Of a DNA stretch of 64,000 nt, positions 18,628-27,304 are shown piece after piece; the stretch's first letter is position 1, and each line of letters starts with the position of its first letter. The stretch comes from Mycobacterium sp. PO1 (GTDB lineage: Bacteria > Actinomycetota > Actinomycetes > Mycobacteriales > Mycobacteriaceae), in assembly GCF_017312405.1 (NCBI RefSeq), contig NZ_BLTG01000001.1:1-64000 (forward strand), read 5' to 3'. The notes beneath the pieces are model-generated. The model did no database searches. It had not been told where the DNA came from and worked only from the letters and a program-made list of their open reading frames with translations. The position numbers and the translations under genes are program-made.

Positions 18628-18633
18628 TAGACT
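18628..18633 (+). promoter_or_regulatory. Leaderless -10 element for the small membrane protein/nitrobindin unit
   Basis: TAGACT ends 8 bases before the GTG at 18642, and no ribosome-binding site is visible, which suggests a leaderless transcript starting at or beside the GTG. Confidence 0.5.
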
Positions 18634-18641
18634 TTTCTGCC

Positions 18642-18740
18642 GTGGTGCTGTTCTTCGAGATTCTGCTGGTCGTGGCGGTCGTGGTGATCACCTGGTTCGC
18701 CCTGTACGCGGTGTACCGCCTCATCACCGACGAGTCGTGA
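18642..18740 (+). CDS. 32-residue single-span membrane microprotein
   Basis: The GTG-started product is almost one hydrophobic helix ([20 protein letters not shown], quoted in part) ending in a short polar tail TDES. Its TGA overlaps the GTG of the nitrobindin gene (GTGA), so translation is coupled. The leaderless promoter, the coding-like sequence and the coupling make it a credible gene, though too short for routine gene calling. It might anchor or pair with the downstream haem protein; that is inference. Confidence 0.6.
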   Translation: MVLFFEILLVVAVVVITWFALYAVYRLITDES

Positions 18741-19366
18741 GTTCCGGCGACGAGGCGGTCGCCGCAGCCGCGGCACGCGCCAAGGAGACGGCCGCACGCA
18801 ACATCCCGGCATTCGGTGACCTGCCGCTGCCGCCCGACACCGCCAACCTTCGCGAAGGTGCCGACCTGGACGATGCGCTGCTCGCACTGCTTCCGCTGGT
18901 CGGTGTCTGGCGCGGCGAGGGCGAGGGCCGCGGCAAGGACGGCGATTACCGGTTCGGCCAGCAGATCGTCGTCTCGCACGACGGTGGTGACTACCTGAAC
19001 TGGGAGGCCCGGTCCTGGCGGCTGGACGAGTACGGCGAGTACGACAAGCCCGATCTGCGTGAGACCGGCTTCTGGCGATTCGTCACCGACCCCGCTGATC
19101 CGAACGAATCGCAGGCCATCGAGCTGCTGCTGGCCCATTCGGCGGGGTACATCGAGCTGTTCTACGGCCATCCGCTCAATCAGTCCTCGTGGGAACTGGT
19201 CACCGATGCGTTGGCCCGCAGCAAGTCGGGGCTGCTCGTCGGTGGCGCCAAACGCCTCTACGGCATCGTCGAGGGCGGCGACCTGGCCTACGTCGAGGAG
19301 CGGGTGGACGCCGACGGTGGCCTCGTGCCGCACCTGTCGGCCCGCCTGTCGAGGTTCATCGGCTAG
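18737..19366 (+). CDS. Nitrobindin-like (FABP-like) haem-binding protein, Rv0813c-like
   Basis: 209 residues with a helical N-terminal stretch and a 10-strand beta-barrel. The signature GVWRGEGEG (residues 56-64) and the C-terminal histidine in [13 protein letters not shown], the probable axial haem ligand, are present. Nitrobindins bind ferric haem b and isomerise peroxynitrite to nitrate; the M. tuberculosis Rv0813c structure has this fold. The start overlaps the microprotein stop by 4 bases, and its TAG shares a base with the next GTG. Confidence 0.88.
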   Translation: MSSGDEAVAAAAARAKETAARNIPAFGDLPLPPDTANLREGADLDDALLALLPLVGVWRGEGEGRGKDGDYRFGQQIVVSHDGGDYLNWEARSWRLDEYGEYDKPDLRETGFWRFVTDPADPNESQAIELLLAHSAGYIELFYGHPLNQSSWELVTDALARSKSGLLVGGAKRLYGIVEGGDLAYVEERVDADGGLVPHLSARLSRFIG

Positions 19367-19641
19367 TGCGGCGCATCAGAGTGTTGGCGGTGTTGGCCGC
19401 CGCAGCCACCGTGGCCGCTTGTTCGGGTTCGGCCGAACCGGCAGGTGAGCCCGGTTCCGAATCCACGCCGACGTCGGCGGTGCCCAGCGTGGGCCACGGC
19501 TCCCTCGCGTATTGCCTGCGCGAGCACGGCGTCTCGGCTGGTCCCGGCCCGATGCCCGGGCCCCCGCCCGGGGTGGACGTCCAGGTGTGGCACGAGGCGA
19601 TGTCGGAGTGTTCGTCCCTGGCACCGGGTCCCGCGGGCTAG
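19366..19641 (+). CDS. Small putative lipoprotein
   Basis: 91 residues. The signal peptide VLAVLAAAATVAAC ends in a lipobox-like VAAC (C19). The mature part is Pro/Gly-rich with two more cysteines (AYCLREHG and MSECSSL), which may form a disulfide. The GTG start overlaps the nitrobindin stop (TAGTG). Orthologues tend to be annotated as hypothetical; no function can be assigned. Confidence 0.7.
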   Translation: MRRIRVLAVLAAAATVAACSGSAEPAGEPGSESTPTSAVPSVGHGSLAYCLREHGVSAGPGPMPGPPPGVDVQVWHEAMSECSSLAPGPAG

Positions 19642-19664
19642 CAGCCCTCTCAGCTCAGCACTTT

Positions 19665-19718
19665 CTCGGCTCTGTCGGCAGACATGCAGCGCTCGGCTCT
19701 GTCGGCAGACATGGAGCG
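19665..19718 (+). repeat. 27-bp tandem duplication downstream of the lipoprotein gene
   Basis: Two copies (19665-19691 and 19692-19718) starting CTCGGCTCTGTCGGCAGACA, differing at one base. They start 24 bp after the lipoprotein stop and run into the terminator-like hairpin. Confidence 0.85.
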
Positions 19719-19769
19719 GCCCCCGAGCCGTGGTTCCTCGCCGGACAAGGCTGAGGGGCTCGGGGGCCG
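19717..19769. terminator. Hairpin between convergent lipoprotein and pabC genes
   Basis: Perfect 13-bp arms CGGCCCCCGAGCC (19717-19729) and GGCTCGGGGGCCG (19757-19769) with a 27-base loop. There is no T tract, as is common in mycobacteria. The surrounding 300-bp intergenic region (19642-19941) otherwise holds only the 27-bp duplication. Confidence 0.6.
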
Positions 19770-19941
19770 GGTGACTGCGGGGAATTCGCCAGCGCGCACA
19801 GGTGCGTCGAGCGCTTCCCGGCGCTGCTAGCTCGCAGCCACCTCACATGTCCATAAGTCACTCAATTTGTCGGACCACCTCCTTCCCTGTGTACAGGCGA
19901 CCGTACCCGCGCTTCGCCACCGCGACAACCGATTTAATCTC

Positions 19942-20823
19942 TCAGCGATCGTGCAGGATCGCGGCGTCGATCAACGCGGCCATCTCGTCGGCCAGCCGGG
20001 CCGGCCGGAGCGGTTTGCCGTCGAGGGTGTGCACCCGCGCCGCCAACGTGATGCTGGACACCAGCCAAACCCCCTCTGCGGCATGGAGATCCGCAGGGGT
20101 CAACGCCTGGTAGTCGCAGTCGTAGCCCTTGGTGCGGGCGACCTCGAACAGCGCCTGCTGAGTGGTGCCCCGCAGGATCGGGTACCAGGGCGGCGGCGTG
20201 AGCAGGCAGCTGCGGCCCTCCTCCGAGGTCGTGGCGATCACCACGGTGGAGCGGGGCCCCTCGAGGATCTGGCCCTCGGCGCTGACGAACACTACGTCCC
20301 CTGCGCCGTGGCGTTCGGCATGGCGCAGCGCGGCCATGTTGACCGCGTAGGACAGCGTCTTGGCGCCGGCGAGCAGCCACGGCATGCTGTCGACTCCGGC
20401 CGCGGGCAGTCCCCGCTCGAGCAGCACCGCTGCCAGCCCGTGGCGGCGCACCTGCGCCACCCGGTCGGGTACCGGGCCGATGGTCGCGTAGGAGGTGCCG
20501 GTCGGGTCGTGCTCACGACCGCGGCTGTAGACGAGTCTCAGCACGCCTTCACCGCCGCGGTCGGTGAGCCACCGCTCGGTCGCGATCTGCACCGCCGAGC
20601 GCCAGCTCGCCAGATCCGGGTCCGGGAGGTCGGCCATCCGGGCGGACTGCGCCAGCCGCGCCAGGTGAGCCTCGAGCAGGCAGGGAGCACCCTGGCGGAT
20701 CAGCAGCGTCTCGAAGACCCCGTCGCCGCGGACCGCCGCCAGGTCGTCGGCGTGCAGCAGCGGCTGCTGTGGATCGTGCAGACGTCCGTCGAGGGTGACG
20801 ACGACGCCCGGGGTATCGGCCAT
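19942..20823 (-). CDS. pabC: Aminodeoxychorismate lyase (class IV aminotransferase fold), Rv0812-like
   Basis: 293 residues of the fold-type IV PLP family. The PLP lysine is in GAKTLSYA (K155), and RGDGVFETLL and ILEGPRSTVV carry the substrate and phosphate contacts. The enzyme converts 4-amino-4-deoxychorismate to p-aminobenzoate for folate synthesis; Rv0812 is assigned this role. A D-amino-acid or branched-chain aminotransferase activity cannot be excluded from sequence alone. It is divergent from the folate-dependent YgfZ gene with only 22 bp between starts. Confidence 0.85.
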   Translation of the reverse strand: MADTPGVVVTLDGRLHDPQQPLLHADDLAAVRGDGVFETLLIRQGAPCLLEAHLARLAQSARMADLPDPDLASWRSAVQIATERWLTDRGGEGVLRLVYSRGREHDPTGTSYATIGPVPDRVAQVRRHGLAAVLLERGLPAAGVDSMPWLLAGAKTLSYAVNMAALRHAERHGAGDVVFVSAEGQILEGPRSTVVIATTSEEGRSCLLTPPPWYPILRGTTQQALFEVARTKGYDCDYQALTPADLHAAEGVWLVSSITLAARVHTLDGKPLRPARLADEMAALIDAAILHDR

Positions 20824-20845
20824 GAAGCAATCGTAGAGTTGAGGG

Positions 20846-21928
20846 ATGTCTGCAGTTCCCGCTCCCGACCCCGGACCCGACGCCGGCGCGGTGTGGCATC
20901 ACGGTGACCCGTTCGGCGAACAACGCGCCGCCGCCGACGGCGCGGTGGTCATCGACCGGTCGCATCGCACAGTGCTGTCGCTGACCGGCCCGGAACGTCA
21001 GTCATGGCTGCACAACATCTCCAGTCAGCACGTCAGTGCGCTGCCGGAGGGCTCGGTCACCCAGAACCTGAGCCTGGACGGGCAGGGCCGTGTCGAAGAT
21101 CACTGGTGGCAGACCGAGCTGGCCGACCAAACCGTTCTCGACACCGAGGCATGGCGTGGTGAGGCCCTGCTCGGCTTCCTGCGCAAGATGATCTTCTGGT
21201 CCGACGTGACGGTCGAGCCGGCCGATCTGGCGGTGCTGACGCTGCTCGGTCCGGGGGTTGCCGAACCCGCCGTGCTCGCCGTGCTCGGTGCGACGACGTT
21301 GCCGGCAGAGGGCACCGCGGTCGCGCTGCCCGGCGGTGGCTTCGTGCGCCGTATCCCGGGCACCACCCCCGAGCTGGACGTCCTGGTCCCGGCTTCACAG
21401 GCCGCGGGCCTGCGCGAACGGCTGGTTGGCGCCGGGGTGCGCCCCGCCGGGGTGTGGGCCTATGAGGCGCATCGCGTCACCGAGCAGCGCCCGCGGCTGG
21501 GGGTCGACACCGACGAGCGGACGATTCCGCACGAAGCGGGCTGGATCGGCGGTCCCGGTGTCGGCGCGGTACATCTGGAGAAGGGCTGTTACCGCGGCCA
21601 GGAGACCGTGGCACGAGTCCACAACCTGGGCAAACCGCCGCGCATGCTGGTGCTGCTGCACCTCGACGGTGCCGCCGACCGTCCAGCACCCGGCGATCCG
21701 CTGCTGGCCGCCGGGCGCCCCGTGGGCCGGTTGGGCACCGTCGTCGACCACGTCGACCAGGGGCTGATCGCGTTGGCCCTGGTCAAGCGTGGCCTGCCGG
21801 CGGATACCGAGCTGACCACCGGGGGCGAGTCCGCCGTCGCCGCCGCGATCGACCCGGACTCGGTGCCTCCCGCCGACGCGGTCGGCGCGGGCAGGCTGGC
21901 CGTCGAGCGGCTCCGCGGAACACGGTGA
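20846..21928 (+). CDS. ygfZ: YgfZ/GcvT-like folate-binding protein (Fe-S cluster maintenance)
   Basis: 360 residues. The GcvT-like three-domain fold contains the YgfZ signature KGCYRGQETVAR with C248. YgfZ proteins bind tetrahydrofolate and help repair or assemble certain Fe-S enzymes. TAGAGT ends 6 bases before the ATG and GAGGG adjoins it, so a leaderless or short-leader start is likely. It shares its 22-bp promoter region with pabC, linking folate supply and use. Corresponds to Rv0811c. Confidence 0.88.
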   Translation: MSAVPAPDPGPDAGAVWHHGDPFGEQRAAADGAVVIDRSHRTVLSLTGPERQSWLHNISSQHVSALPEGSVTQNLSLDGQGRVEDHWWQTELADQTVLDTEAWRGEALLGFLRKMIFWSDVTVEPADLAVLTLLGPGVAEPAVLAVLGATTLPAEGTAVALPGGGFVRRIPGTTPELDVLVPASQAAGLRERLVGAGVRPAGVWAYEAHRVTEQRPRLGVDTDERTIPHEAGWIGGPGVGAVHLEKGCYRGQETVARVHNLGKPPRMLVLLHLDGAADRPAPGDPLLAAGRPVGRLGTVVDHVDQGLIALALVKRGLPADTELTTGGESAVAAAIDPDSVPPADAVGAGRLAVERLRGTR

Positions 21929-22071
21929 GCAGGACCACAGCACTCTGAGCACCCGGGCCTGCCAGCACCACGGCCTCCGGCACGGTAAGGTGTGGACAGG
22001 AAAATAAACACACTCAGATCGGAGCCGCCTGTTCATTGGGCCGCTCCGTTATTGCGCGAGGGGGTTCCCCC

Positions 22072-22257
22072 ATGGGCCGCGGCCGGGCAAAGGCAAAGCA
22101 GACCAAGGTTGCTCGTGAGCTCAAATACAGCTCACCGCAGACCGATTTCGAGCGGCTTCAGCGCGAGCTGTCAGGCGCTTCCGACGATGACCGTTTCCAC
22201 GGCAGCGACGGTGCACCCGACGAAGGCTGGGCAGACGAGGACGACTGGCGGCGCTGA
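22072..22257 (+). CDS. DUF3073 protein (Rv0810c-like)
   Basis: 61 residues, highly conserved in actinobacteria: a basic N-terminus (MGRGRAKAKQTKVARELKYS) and an acidic Asp/Trp-rich C-terminus (DEGWADEDDWRR). GAGGGGG lies 7 bases before the ATG. The function is unknown. The charge pattern suggests nucleic-acid or ribosome contact, which is speculation. It is convergent with purM. Confidence 0.88.
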   Translation: MGRGRAKAKQTKVARELKYSSPQTDFERLQRELSGASDDDRFHGSDGAPDEGWADEDDWRR

Positions 22258-22283
22258 TCGAGCGCCGGTCGGCGCTTCGTTGT

Positions 22284-22326
22284 TCAGAATCTGAGTCTGT
22301 TCAGAGTCTGGGTTGGTCAGAATCTG
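22284..22326. repeat. 16-17-bp imperfect tandem repeat spanning the purM stop codon
   Basis: Three copies of TCAGAATCTG or TCAGAGTCTG begin at 22284, 22301 and 22317. The last contains the purM stop and final codons; the other two lie in the gap to DUF3073. The pattern is the same as at pstB, sseC and purF, with a more degenerate unit. Confidence 0.8.
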
Positions 22327-23390
22327 GGGTGTTGACCCACGAGCTCTGCGCGTGACCCGTCCTTGCTGCCCTTCATGACGGTTCCGAGGGGCCAACAGTT
22401 CAGGTGACGTGCGGTCAGCACGGCCAACGCGCGGTCGGTGTCCTCGGCGGCCACCACGGCGACCATCCCGACGCCCATGTTGAACGTCTTCTCCATCTCC
22501 GCACGTTCGATGCGCCCGCGCTGGGCGATCATGCCGAACACCGGTGCAGGCGTCCAGGTGCCCCGGTCCAGCTCGGCCACCAGGCCGTGCGGGATCACCC
22601 GCTCGAGGTTGCCGGCCAGCCCGCCTCCGGTGACGTGGCAGAAAGTCCGCACCTGCGTCTCGGCGGCCAGCGCCAGGCAGTCCTTGGTGTAGATGCGGGT
22701 GGGCTCGAGCAATTCCTCACCCAGGGTTCTACCGAACTCCTCGACGTGTCCGGCCAGATTCATGTGGTCGATCTCGAGCAGCACGTGGCGGGCCAGCGAG
22801 TATCCGTTGGAATGCAGCCCGGTCGAGGCCATCGCGATCAGTACGTCGCCGGGTTTGACCCGGTCAGGCCCCAGCACGTCGTCGGCCTCCACGACGCCGA
22901 CCCCGGTCGCCGAGATGTCGTAGTGGTCCGGTGCCATCAGTCCGGGGTGTTCGGCGGTCTCCCCACCCAACAGCGCACACCCGGCGAGCACGCAGCCGTC
23001 GGCGATTCCGGAGACGATCTCGGCGACCCGTTCTGGCACGGTGCGCCCGACGGCGATGTAGTCCTGCAGGAACAGCGGCTCGGCTCCACACACCACGAGG
23101 TCGTCGACGACCATGGCGACCAGGTCGATGCCGACCGTATCGTGCTTGTCCATGGCCTGTGCGACCGCCAGCTTGGTGCCCACGCCGTCCGTTGACGAGG
23201 CCAGCAGCGGCTCCCGGTAGTCGCCGCGGAGCGCGAACATGCCCGCGAAGCCGCCCAGGCCGCCGCGCACCTCGGGCCTGGTGGCCTTCTGGGCTAGCGG
23301 CTTGAAGAGTTCGACGGCGCGGTCACCGGCTTCGATGTCCACTCCTGCCGACGCATAGGAAATGCCGTGTTGTTCGGCGCGCTCGGTCAT
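22317..23390 (-). CDS. purM: Phosphoribosylformylglycinamidine cyclo-ligase PurM (AIR synthetase)
   Basis: 357 residues. The ATP-dependent enzyme closes FGAM to aminoimidazole ribotide, step 5 of purine synthesis. The N-terminal YASAGVDIEAGDRAVE and LASSTDGVGTKL, and GLHSNGYSLAR and GGGLAGNLERV in the C-terminal half, match the AIRS family. It is followed downstream on the same strand by no other pur gene; purF lies upstream with two genes between. The 3' end carries a tandem repeat. Confidence 0.96.
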   Translation of the reverse strand: MTERAEQHGISYASAGVDIEAGDRAVELFKPLAQKATRPEVRGGLGGFAGMFALRGDYREPLLASSTDGVGTKLAVAQAMDKHDTVGIDLVAMVVDDLVVCGAEPLFLQDYIAVGRTVPERVAEIVSGIADGCVLAGCALLGGETAEHPGLMAPDHYDISATGVGVVEADDVLGPDRVKPGDVLIAMASTGLHSNGYSLARHVLLEIDHMNLAGHVEEFGRTLGEELLEPTRIYTKDCLALAAETQVRTFCHVTGGGLAGNLERVIPHGLVAELDRGTWTPAPVFGMIAQRGRIERAEMEKTFNMGVGMVAVVAAEDTDRALAVLTARHLNCWPLGTVMKGSKDGSRAELVGQHPRF

Positions 23391-23438
23391 CGAGACAAAG
23401 GTTACCGTTCGGCGACTGCGGCCGGTATGCGCCGGTCG

Positions 23439-24065
23439 TCAGCCGACGTGACGGGCCAGCCATTCGTTGAGCGGCGCGGCCGCGCGCAGCGCGGTGACCA
23501 CGCGATCCTTGGCCTTCCGGGTGCCCAGCCACGCACCGACGGGCCACGATTTCATCATCGCGAGGCCTTTGTGGCGCAGCAGCTCGATGCGCGGATGATC
23601 CTTGGGAAAGCCGCGGGGCGCTGTCTTGAGGACCTCGTGCGCCATCGTCTGATAGCCGGCCCGGTGCAGATCGGCGACGATGGACGCCAGCTCGGTTCCG
23701 GTGTCGTCGGCGTCCACGGCGGCGCGGAAGCGCGCCAACGCCGCCGGCTCGGGCATGTACAGCCCGCTGCCCACCGACAGGCCGTCGGCGGAGAACGCCA
23801 CGTACCCCTTGCCGAGGGTGGCCGCGCAGGTGGTCTTGTAGGGCGTCTTGTCGGCGCTGAACCGCACGTCGCGATAGGGCCGGAACAGTTTGCCCTCGCC
23901 GAACTCGTCGGCCAGCTCGGCCAGCAGCTCTTCCATCGGCGCCTTGACCTGCTGTTCGTAGACCGCCTTGTGCTCCTGCCAGTACACCTTCGAGTTGTCG
24001 GCCTCGAGGCCCTCGTAGAACTCGACGGCTTCGATCGGCCATCCCCGGAACGCCATACCGATCAT
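23439..24065 (-). CDS. DUF2461 family protein
   Basis: 208 residues matching the DUF2461/TIGR02453 family: GWPIEAVEFYEGLEADNSKV near the start, FRPYRDVRFSADKTPYKT in the middle (the family hallmark), and a Trp/Arg-rich end. The family is widespread and uncharacterised. The ATG at 24065 and the ATG at 24056 are both possible starts. It sits between purM and the divergent NmrA-like gene. Confidence 0.82.
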   Translation of the reverse strand: MIGMAFRGWPIEAVEFYEGLEADNSKVYWQEHKAVYEQQVKAPMEELLAELADEFGEGKLFRPYRDVRFSADKTPYKTTCAATLGKGYVAFSADGLSVGSGLYMPEPAALARFRAAVDADDTGTELASIVADLHRAGYQTMAHEVLKTAPRGFPKDHPRIELLRHKGLAMMKSWPVGAWLGTRKAKDRVVTALRAAAPLNEWLARHVG

Positions 24066-24174
24066 TGTGAGGTTCCGGCGCGGTTAGTCGGGTGGGGTTG
24101 CGGGCAATCCAGGTCCGCATCGGCAACGAAAGCCTCTACAGAGCATCTCGGCGACATCGACGGACGGAGCGGTA

Positions 24175-25152
24175 GTGACGGCTCAACTTCAGTGCCTGGT
24201 GACGGGCGCGACCGGCTACATCGGGGGCCGCCTGGTGCCCGAACTGCTCCGCCGCGGCCACAAGGTCCGGGCGATGGCGCGCAAACCCGCCAAACTCGAC
24301 CGTGCCGACTGGCGCGACCAGGTCGAGGTGGTGCGCGGGGATCTGACCGAACCCGAATCCTTGACCGCGGCGTTCCAGGGCATGGACGTCGTCTACTACC
24401 TGGTCCATTCGATGGGCACCTCGCGCGACTTCGTCGCCGAGGAGAGGCGTTCGGCGCAGAACGTGGCCGCCGCCGCCAAGGAGGCCGGAGTGCGCCGGGT
24501 GGTGTACCTCAGCGGGCTGCATCCGCCCGGCACATCTCTGTCGCGGCACCTCGCCTCGCGGGTCGAGGTCGGCGAGATCCTGATGGAATCGTCCGTGGAA
24601 ACGGTCGTGCTGCAGGCCGGCATCGTCATCGGGTCGGGTTCGGCGTCGTTCGAGATGGTCCGTCACCTGACCGACCGGCTCCCGGTGATGACCACCCCGA
24701 AGTGGGTGCACAACATGATCCAGCCGATCGCCGTCGGCGACGTCCTGTACTACCTCGCCGAGGCGGCCACCGCGCAGGTGCCCGAGTCCCGCACCTGGGA
24801 CATCGGCGGGCCGGACGCGATGGAGTACGGCGACGCGATGCAGGGATACGCCGACGTGGCCGGGCTCCGGCGGCGCGTGATGGTGGTGCTGCCCTTCCTG
24901 ACGCCGACGATCGCGAGTTGGTGGGTGGGCCTGGTCACCCCGATCCCTTCGGGGCTGGCCCGTCCGCTGGTCGAATCGCTCGAATGCGACGCGGTGTGCC
25001 ATGAGCACGACATCGACACCGTGATCCCGCGACCGCCGGGTGGTCTGACCGGCTATCTCGATTCGGTGCGCCAGGCGCTGAGCTCGGAGGGCTCCGGCGG
25101 CGACGGCGGTCGACGGCACCTGCTGCGGTTCAGTCCCACTGCACCTGAATGA
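24175..25152 (+). CDS. NAD(P)-binding NmrA-like extended SDR protein
   Basis: 325 residues with the dinucleotide motif TGATGYIGGRL at the N-terminus, a Rossmann fold and the YYLVHSMG and YLSGLHPPGTS segments of atypical SDRs; the catalytic YxxxK is not evident. Larger actinobacterial relatives carry an added C-terminal DUF2867 domain, which is absent here. It may be an oxidoreductase or a redox-sensing regulator; no substrate can be named. GTG start with GGAG upstream; divergent from DUF2461 and convergent with purF. Confidence 0.78.
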   Translation: MTAQLQCLVTGATGYIGGRLVPELLRRGHKVRAMARKPAKLDRADWRDQVEVVRGDLTEPESLTAAFQGMDVVYYLVHSMGTSRDFVAEERRSAQNVAAAAKEAGVRRVVYLSGLHPPGTSLSRHLASRVEVGEILMESSVETVVLQAGIVIGSGSASFEMVRHLTDRLPVMTTPKWVHNMIQPIAVGDVLYYLAEAATAQVPESRTWDIGGPDAMEYGDAMQGYADVAGLRRRVMVVLPFLTPTIASWWVGLVTPIPSGLARPLVESLECDAVCHEHDIDTVIPRPPGGLTGYLDSVRQALSSEGSGGDGGRRHLLRFSPTAPE

Positions 25153-25225
25153 GGGCCGGCTCTGGGTCGATGACGCCGCTAGGGCCGGCGCTGGGTCGAT
25201 GACGCCGCTAGGGCCGGCGTAGTGC
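25153..25225. repeat. 29-bp tandem repeat spanning the purF stop codon
   Basis: Two copies (25153-25181 and 25182-25210, one mismatch) starting GGGCCGGC and ending GATGACGCCGCTA, plus a partial third copy (from 25211) that is the end of purF. The purF stop (25208-25210) is the junction CTA. The gap between the convergent genes is filled entirely by this repeat. Confidence 0.88.
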
Positions 25226-26755
25226 CGACGCGTTGTCGTTCTGGGCCTGGATCGGCACCCCGGTGCGTGCCGCGGTGGCCAGCATGTGCTCGATGACGTT
25301 CTTCCCCAGCGCGGTCTCGCCGGGCAGCTCGATCGGGTAGTTGCCGTCGAAGCAGGCCGAGCACAACCGGGATGCCGGCTGCTCGGTCGCGGCGATCATG
25401 CCCTGCTGGGAGATGTAGCTCAGTGAGTCGGCGCCGATGGCGTGCCGAACCGCTTCGAGCGTCTCGACCTCGTCGGAGTCCGCGTTGCCGGCGTTGGCGA
25501 TGAGCTCCGCCGGGGTGGCGAAGTCGATGCCGTAGAAGCACGGCCACTTGACCGGCGGTGAGGCGATCCGCACATGCACCTCGACCGCACCGGCCTCGCG
25601 CAGCATGCGGATCAGCGCGCGCTGGGTGTTGCCGCGCACGATCGAATCGTCGACCACGATCAGTCGCTTGCCGCGGATCACCTCGCGCAGCGGGTTGAGC
25701 TTGAGCCGGATACCGAGCTGGCGGATCGTCTGTGACGGCTGGATGAAGGTCCGGCCGACGTAGGCGTTCTTCATCAGACCCTGGCCGTAGGGGATGCCGG
25801 ATTCCTGCGCGTAACCCACTGCCGCCGGGGTCCCAGACTCGGGCACTCCGATCACCAGATCGGCGTCGACGGGCTTCTCCCGCGCCAGCCGCCTGCCGAT
25901 GTCGACCCGGGTGCCGTGCACGGAGCGTCCGGCCAGCGTGCTGTCGGGGCGGGCGAGGTACACGTACTCGAACACACAGTTCTTGGGTGACGGGGGCGCG
26001 AAGCGGGTGGAGCGGACCCCGTCGGCGTCGATGGCCAGTAGCTCACCCGGTTCGATGTCCCGCACGAACGAGGCGCCGACGATGTCGAGTGCGGCGGTTT
26101 CGGAGGCCACCACCCAGCCGCGGTCCAGCCGGCCCAGCGCCAGCGGCCGCACCCCGTACGGGTCGCGGGCGGCATACAGGGTGTTTTCGTCCATGAACGT
26201 CAGGCAGAACGCGCCGCGCACCGTCGGCAGCAACTCCAGCGCGGCCTGCTCCAGCGACGAGTCCGCGGCGCCGTGGGCGAGCAACGCGCCCAGGATGTCC
26301 GAATCGGTGGTGGCGGTGGCGGCCCCGCGGCTGCCCATCAGCCCCTCTTCGCGGGCCCGGGCGGCCAACTCGGTGGTGTTGACCAGATTGCCGTTGTGGC
26401 CGAGCGCCACCCCGGTGCCCGCCGCGGTGTTGCGGAACACCGGCTGGGCGTTCTCCCACGTGGTGGATCCGGTGGTGGAGTACCGGCAGTGCCCGACGGC
26501 GACGTGCCCGTGCATGGCGGCCAAGGTCTGCTCGTCGAAGACCTGGCTGACCAGACCCAGATCCTTGAACACCAGGACCTGCGAACCGTCGGCGACCGCG
26601 ATGCCCGCCGCTTCCTGCCCGCGGTGTTGCAGCGCATAGAGCCCGTAATAGGTGAGCTTCGCCACTTCCTCGCCGGGCGCCCAGACCCCGAAGACGCCGC
26701 ATTCTTCTCTGGGCTCGTTGTCTACCTGCTCGGCGTGCTCAGCGGCCTCAGTCAA
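25208..26755 (-). CDS. purF: Amidophosphoribosyltransferase PurF
   Basis: 515 residues. PurF commits PRPP to purine synthesis using glutamine. A short propeptide precedes the nucleophile C19 (EECGVFGV), which must be exposed by cleavage, as in Bacillus-type PurF. The phosphoribosyltransferase motif RLIVVDDSIVRGNTQ and conserved cysteines of the 4Fe-4S-type enzyme (for example CFYGIDF, CSACFDGNYP) are present. It starts with TTG (26755) after AGGGAGC. A -10-like TAGACT (26790-26795) sits about 35 bp upstream. Corresponds to Rv0808. Confidence 0.96.
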   Translation of the reverse strand: MTEAAEHAEQVDNEPREECGVFGVWAPGEEVAKLTYYGLYALQHRGQEAAGIAVADGSQVLVFKDLGLVSQVFDEQTLAAMHGHVAVGHCRYSTTGSTTWENAQPVFRNTAAGTGVALGHNGNLVNTTELAARAREEGLMGSRGAATATTDSDILGALLAHGAADSSLEQAALELLPTVRGAFCLTFMDENTLYAARDPYGVRPLALGRLDRGWVVASETAALDIVGASFVRDIEPGELLAIDADGVRSTRFAPPSPKNCVFEYVYLARPDSTLAGRSVHGTRVDIGRRLAREKPVDADLVIGVPESGTPAAVGYAQESGIPYGQGLMKNAYVGRTFIQPSQTIRQLGIRLKLNPLREVIRGKRLIVVDDSIVRGNTQRALIRMLREAGAVEVHVRIASPPVKWPCFYGIDFATPAELIANAGNADSDEVETLEAVRHAIGADSLSYISQQGMIAATEQPASRLCSACFDGNYPIELPGETALGKNVIEHMLATAARTGVPIQAQNDNASALRRP

Positions 26756-26894
26756 CAGTGCTCCCTGGGGGCGGTGGGTGACGGGACCCAGTCTACGGTG
26801 AACAGCTGGAAAACGCGGAATCGACGGGTCGCGATTCCCGGAGTCGGATCCGGACTGCAGCCGGACTCCGTTGGCGGGATGTTGTTTTCGTCAC

Positions 26895-27287
26895 TCACTC
26901 GGGCAGGCGGACCAGCGGCAGCGACGCCGCGATCTCGGTGGCTCGGGATCCCGACAGACTCAGCCGACCCGCGGCGCCGGCATCGGACACCGTCAGCAGG
27001 CCGGTGGCGAGCCGCAGCCAGGTGCGGGGATCGGTTTCGACCACGTTCGGCGGATTGCCCCGGGTGTGCCGAGGACCCTCGATGCACTGCACTGCCACGA
27101 ACGGCGGGATACGGACTTCGACGGCGGCGCCCGGCGCCAGGGCCGCCAGGGTCCTGGCCGTGAGACGGACGGCGTCGGCGAGTTGCGCGCGGTCGGGGGC
27201 CGCGGCGGTGTCATCGCGCAGCCAGTCCGCCAGCGCAGCCACCGCGGCGCGAGTGGCGGCGGGGTCGACGTTACGAGGCACAGCCAC
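26895..27287 (-). CDS. Sterol-carrier-like (SCP2-fold) family protein
   Basis: 130 residues, the mycobacterial Rv0807-type sterol carrier family. It is soluble, with a helical N-terminus and a beta-rich C-terminus (GLLTVSDAGAAGRLSLSGSR). It probably binds a lipid or acyl ligand; the ligand is unknown. The frame begins with GTG at 27287, but TAGATT lies 6 bases before a second GTG at 27281, favouring a leaderless start there. It is upstream of purF on the same strand (139-bp gap). Confidence 0.75.
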   Translation of the reverse strand: MAVPRNVDPAATRAAVAALADWLRDDTAAAPDRAQLADAVRLTARTLAALAPGAAVEVRIPPFVAVQCIEGPRHTRGNPPNVVETDPRTWLRLATGLLTVSDAGAAGRLSLSGSRATEIAASLPLVRLPE

Positions 27288-27304
27288 AATCTAGGGAATT
27301 GGTC

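Noticed and set aside
23367..25004. 545-residue plus-strand ORF
   Set aside because: Runs antisense to DUF2461 and out of frame with the NmrA-like gene; composition is typical of a GC-rich shadow frame.
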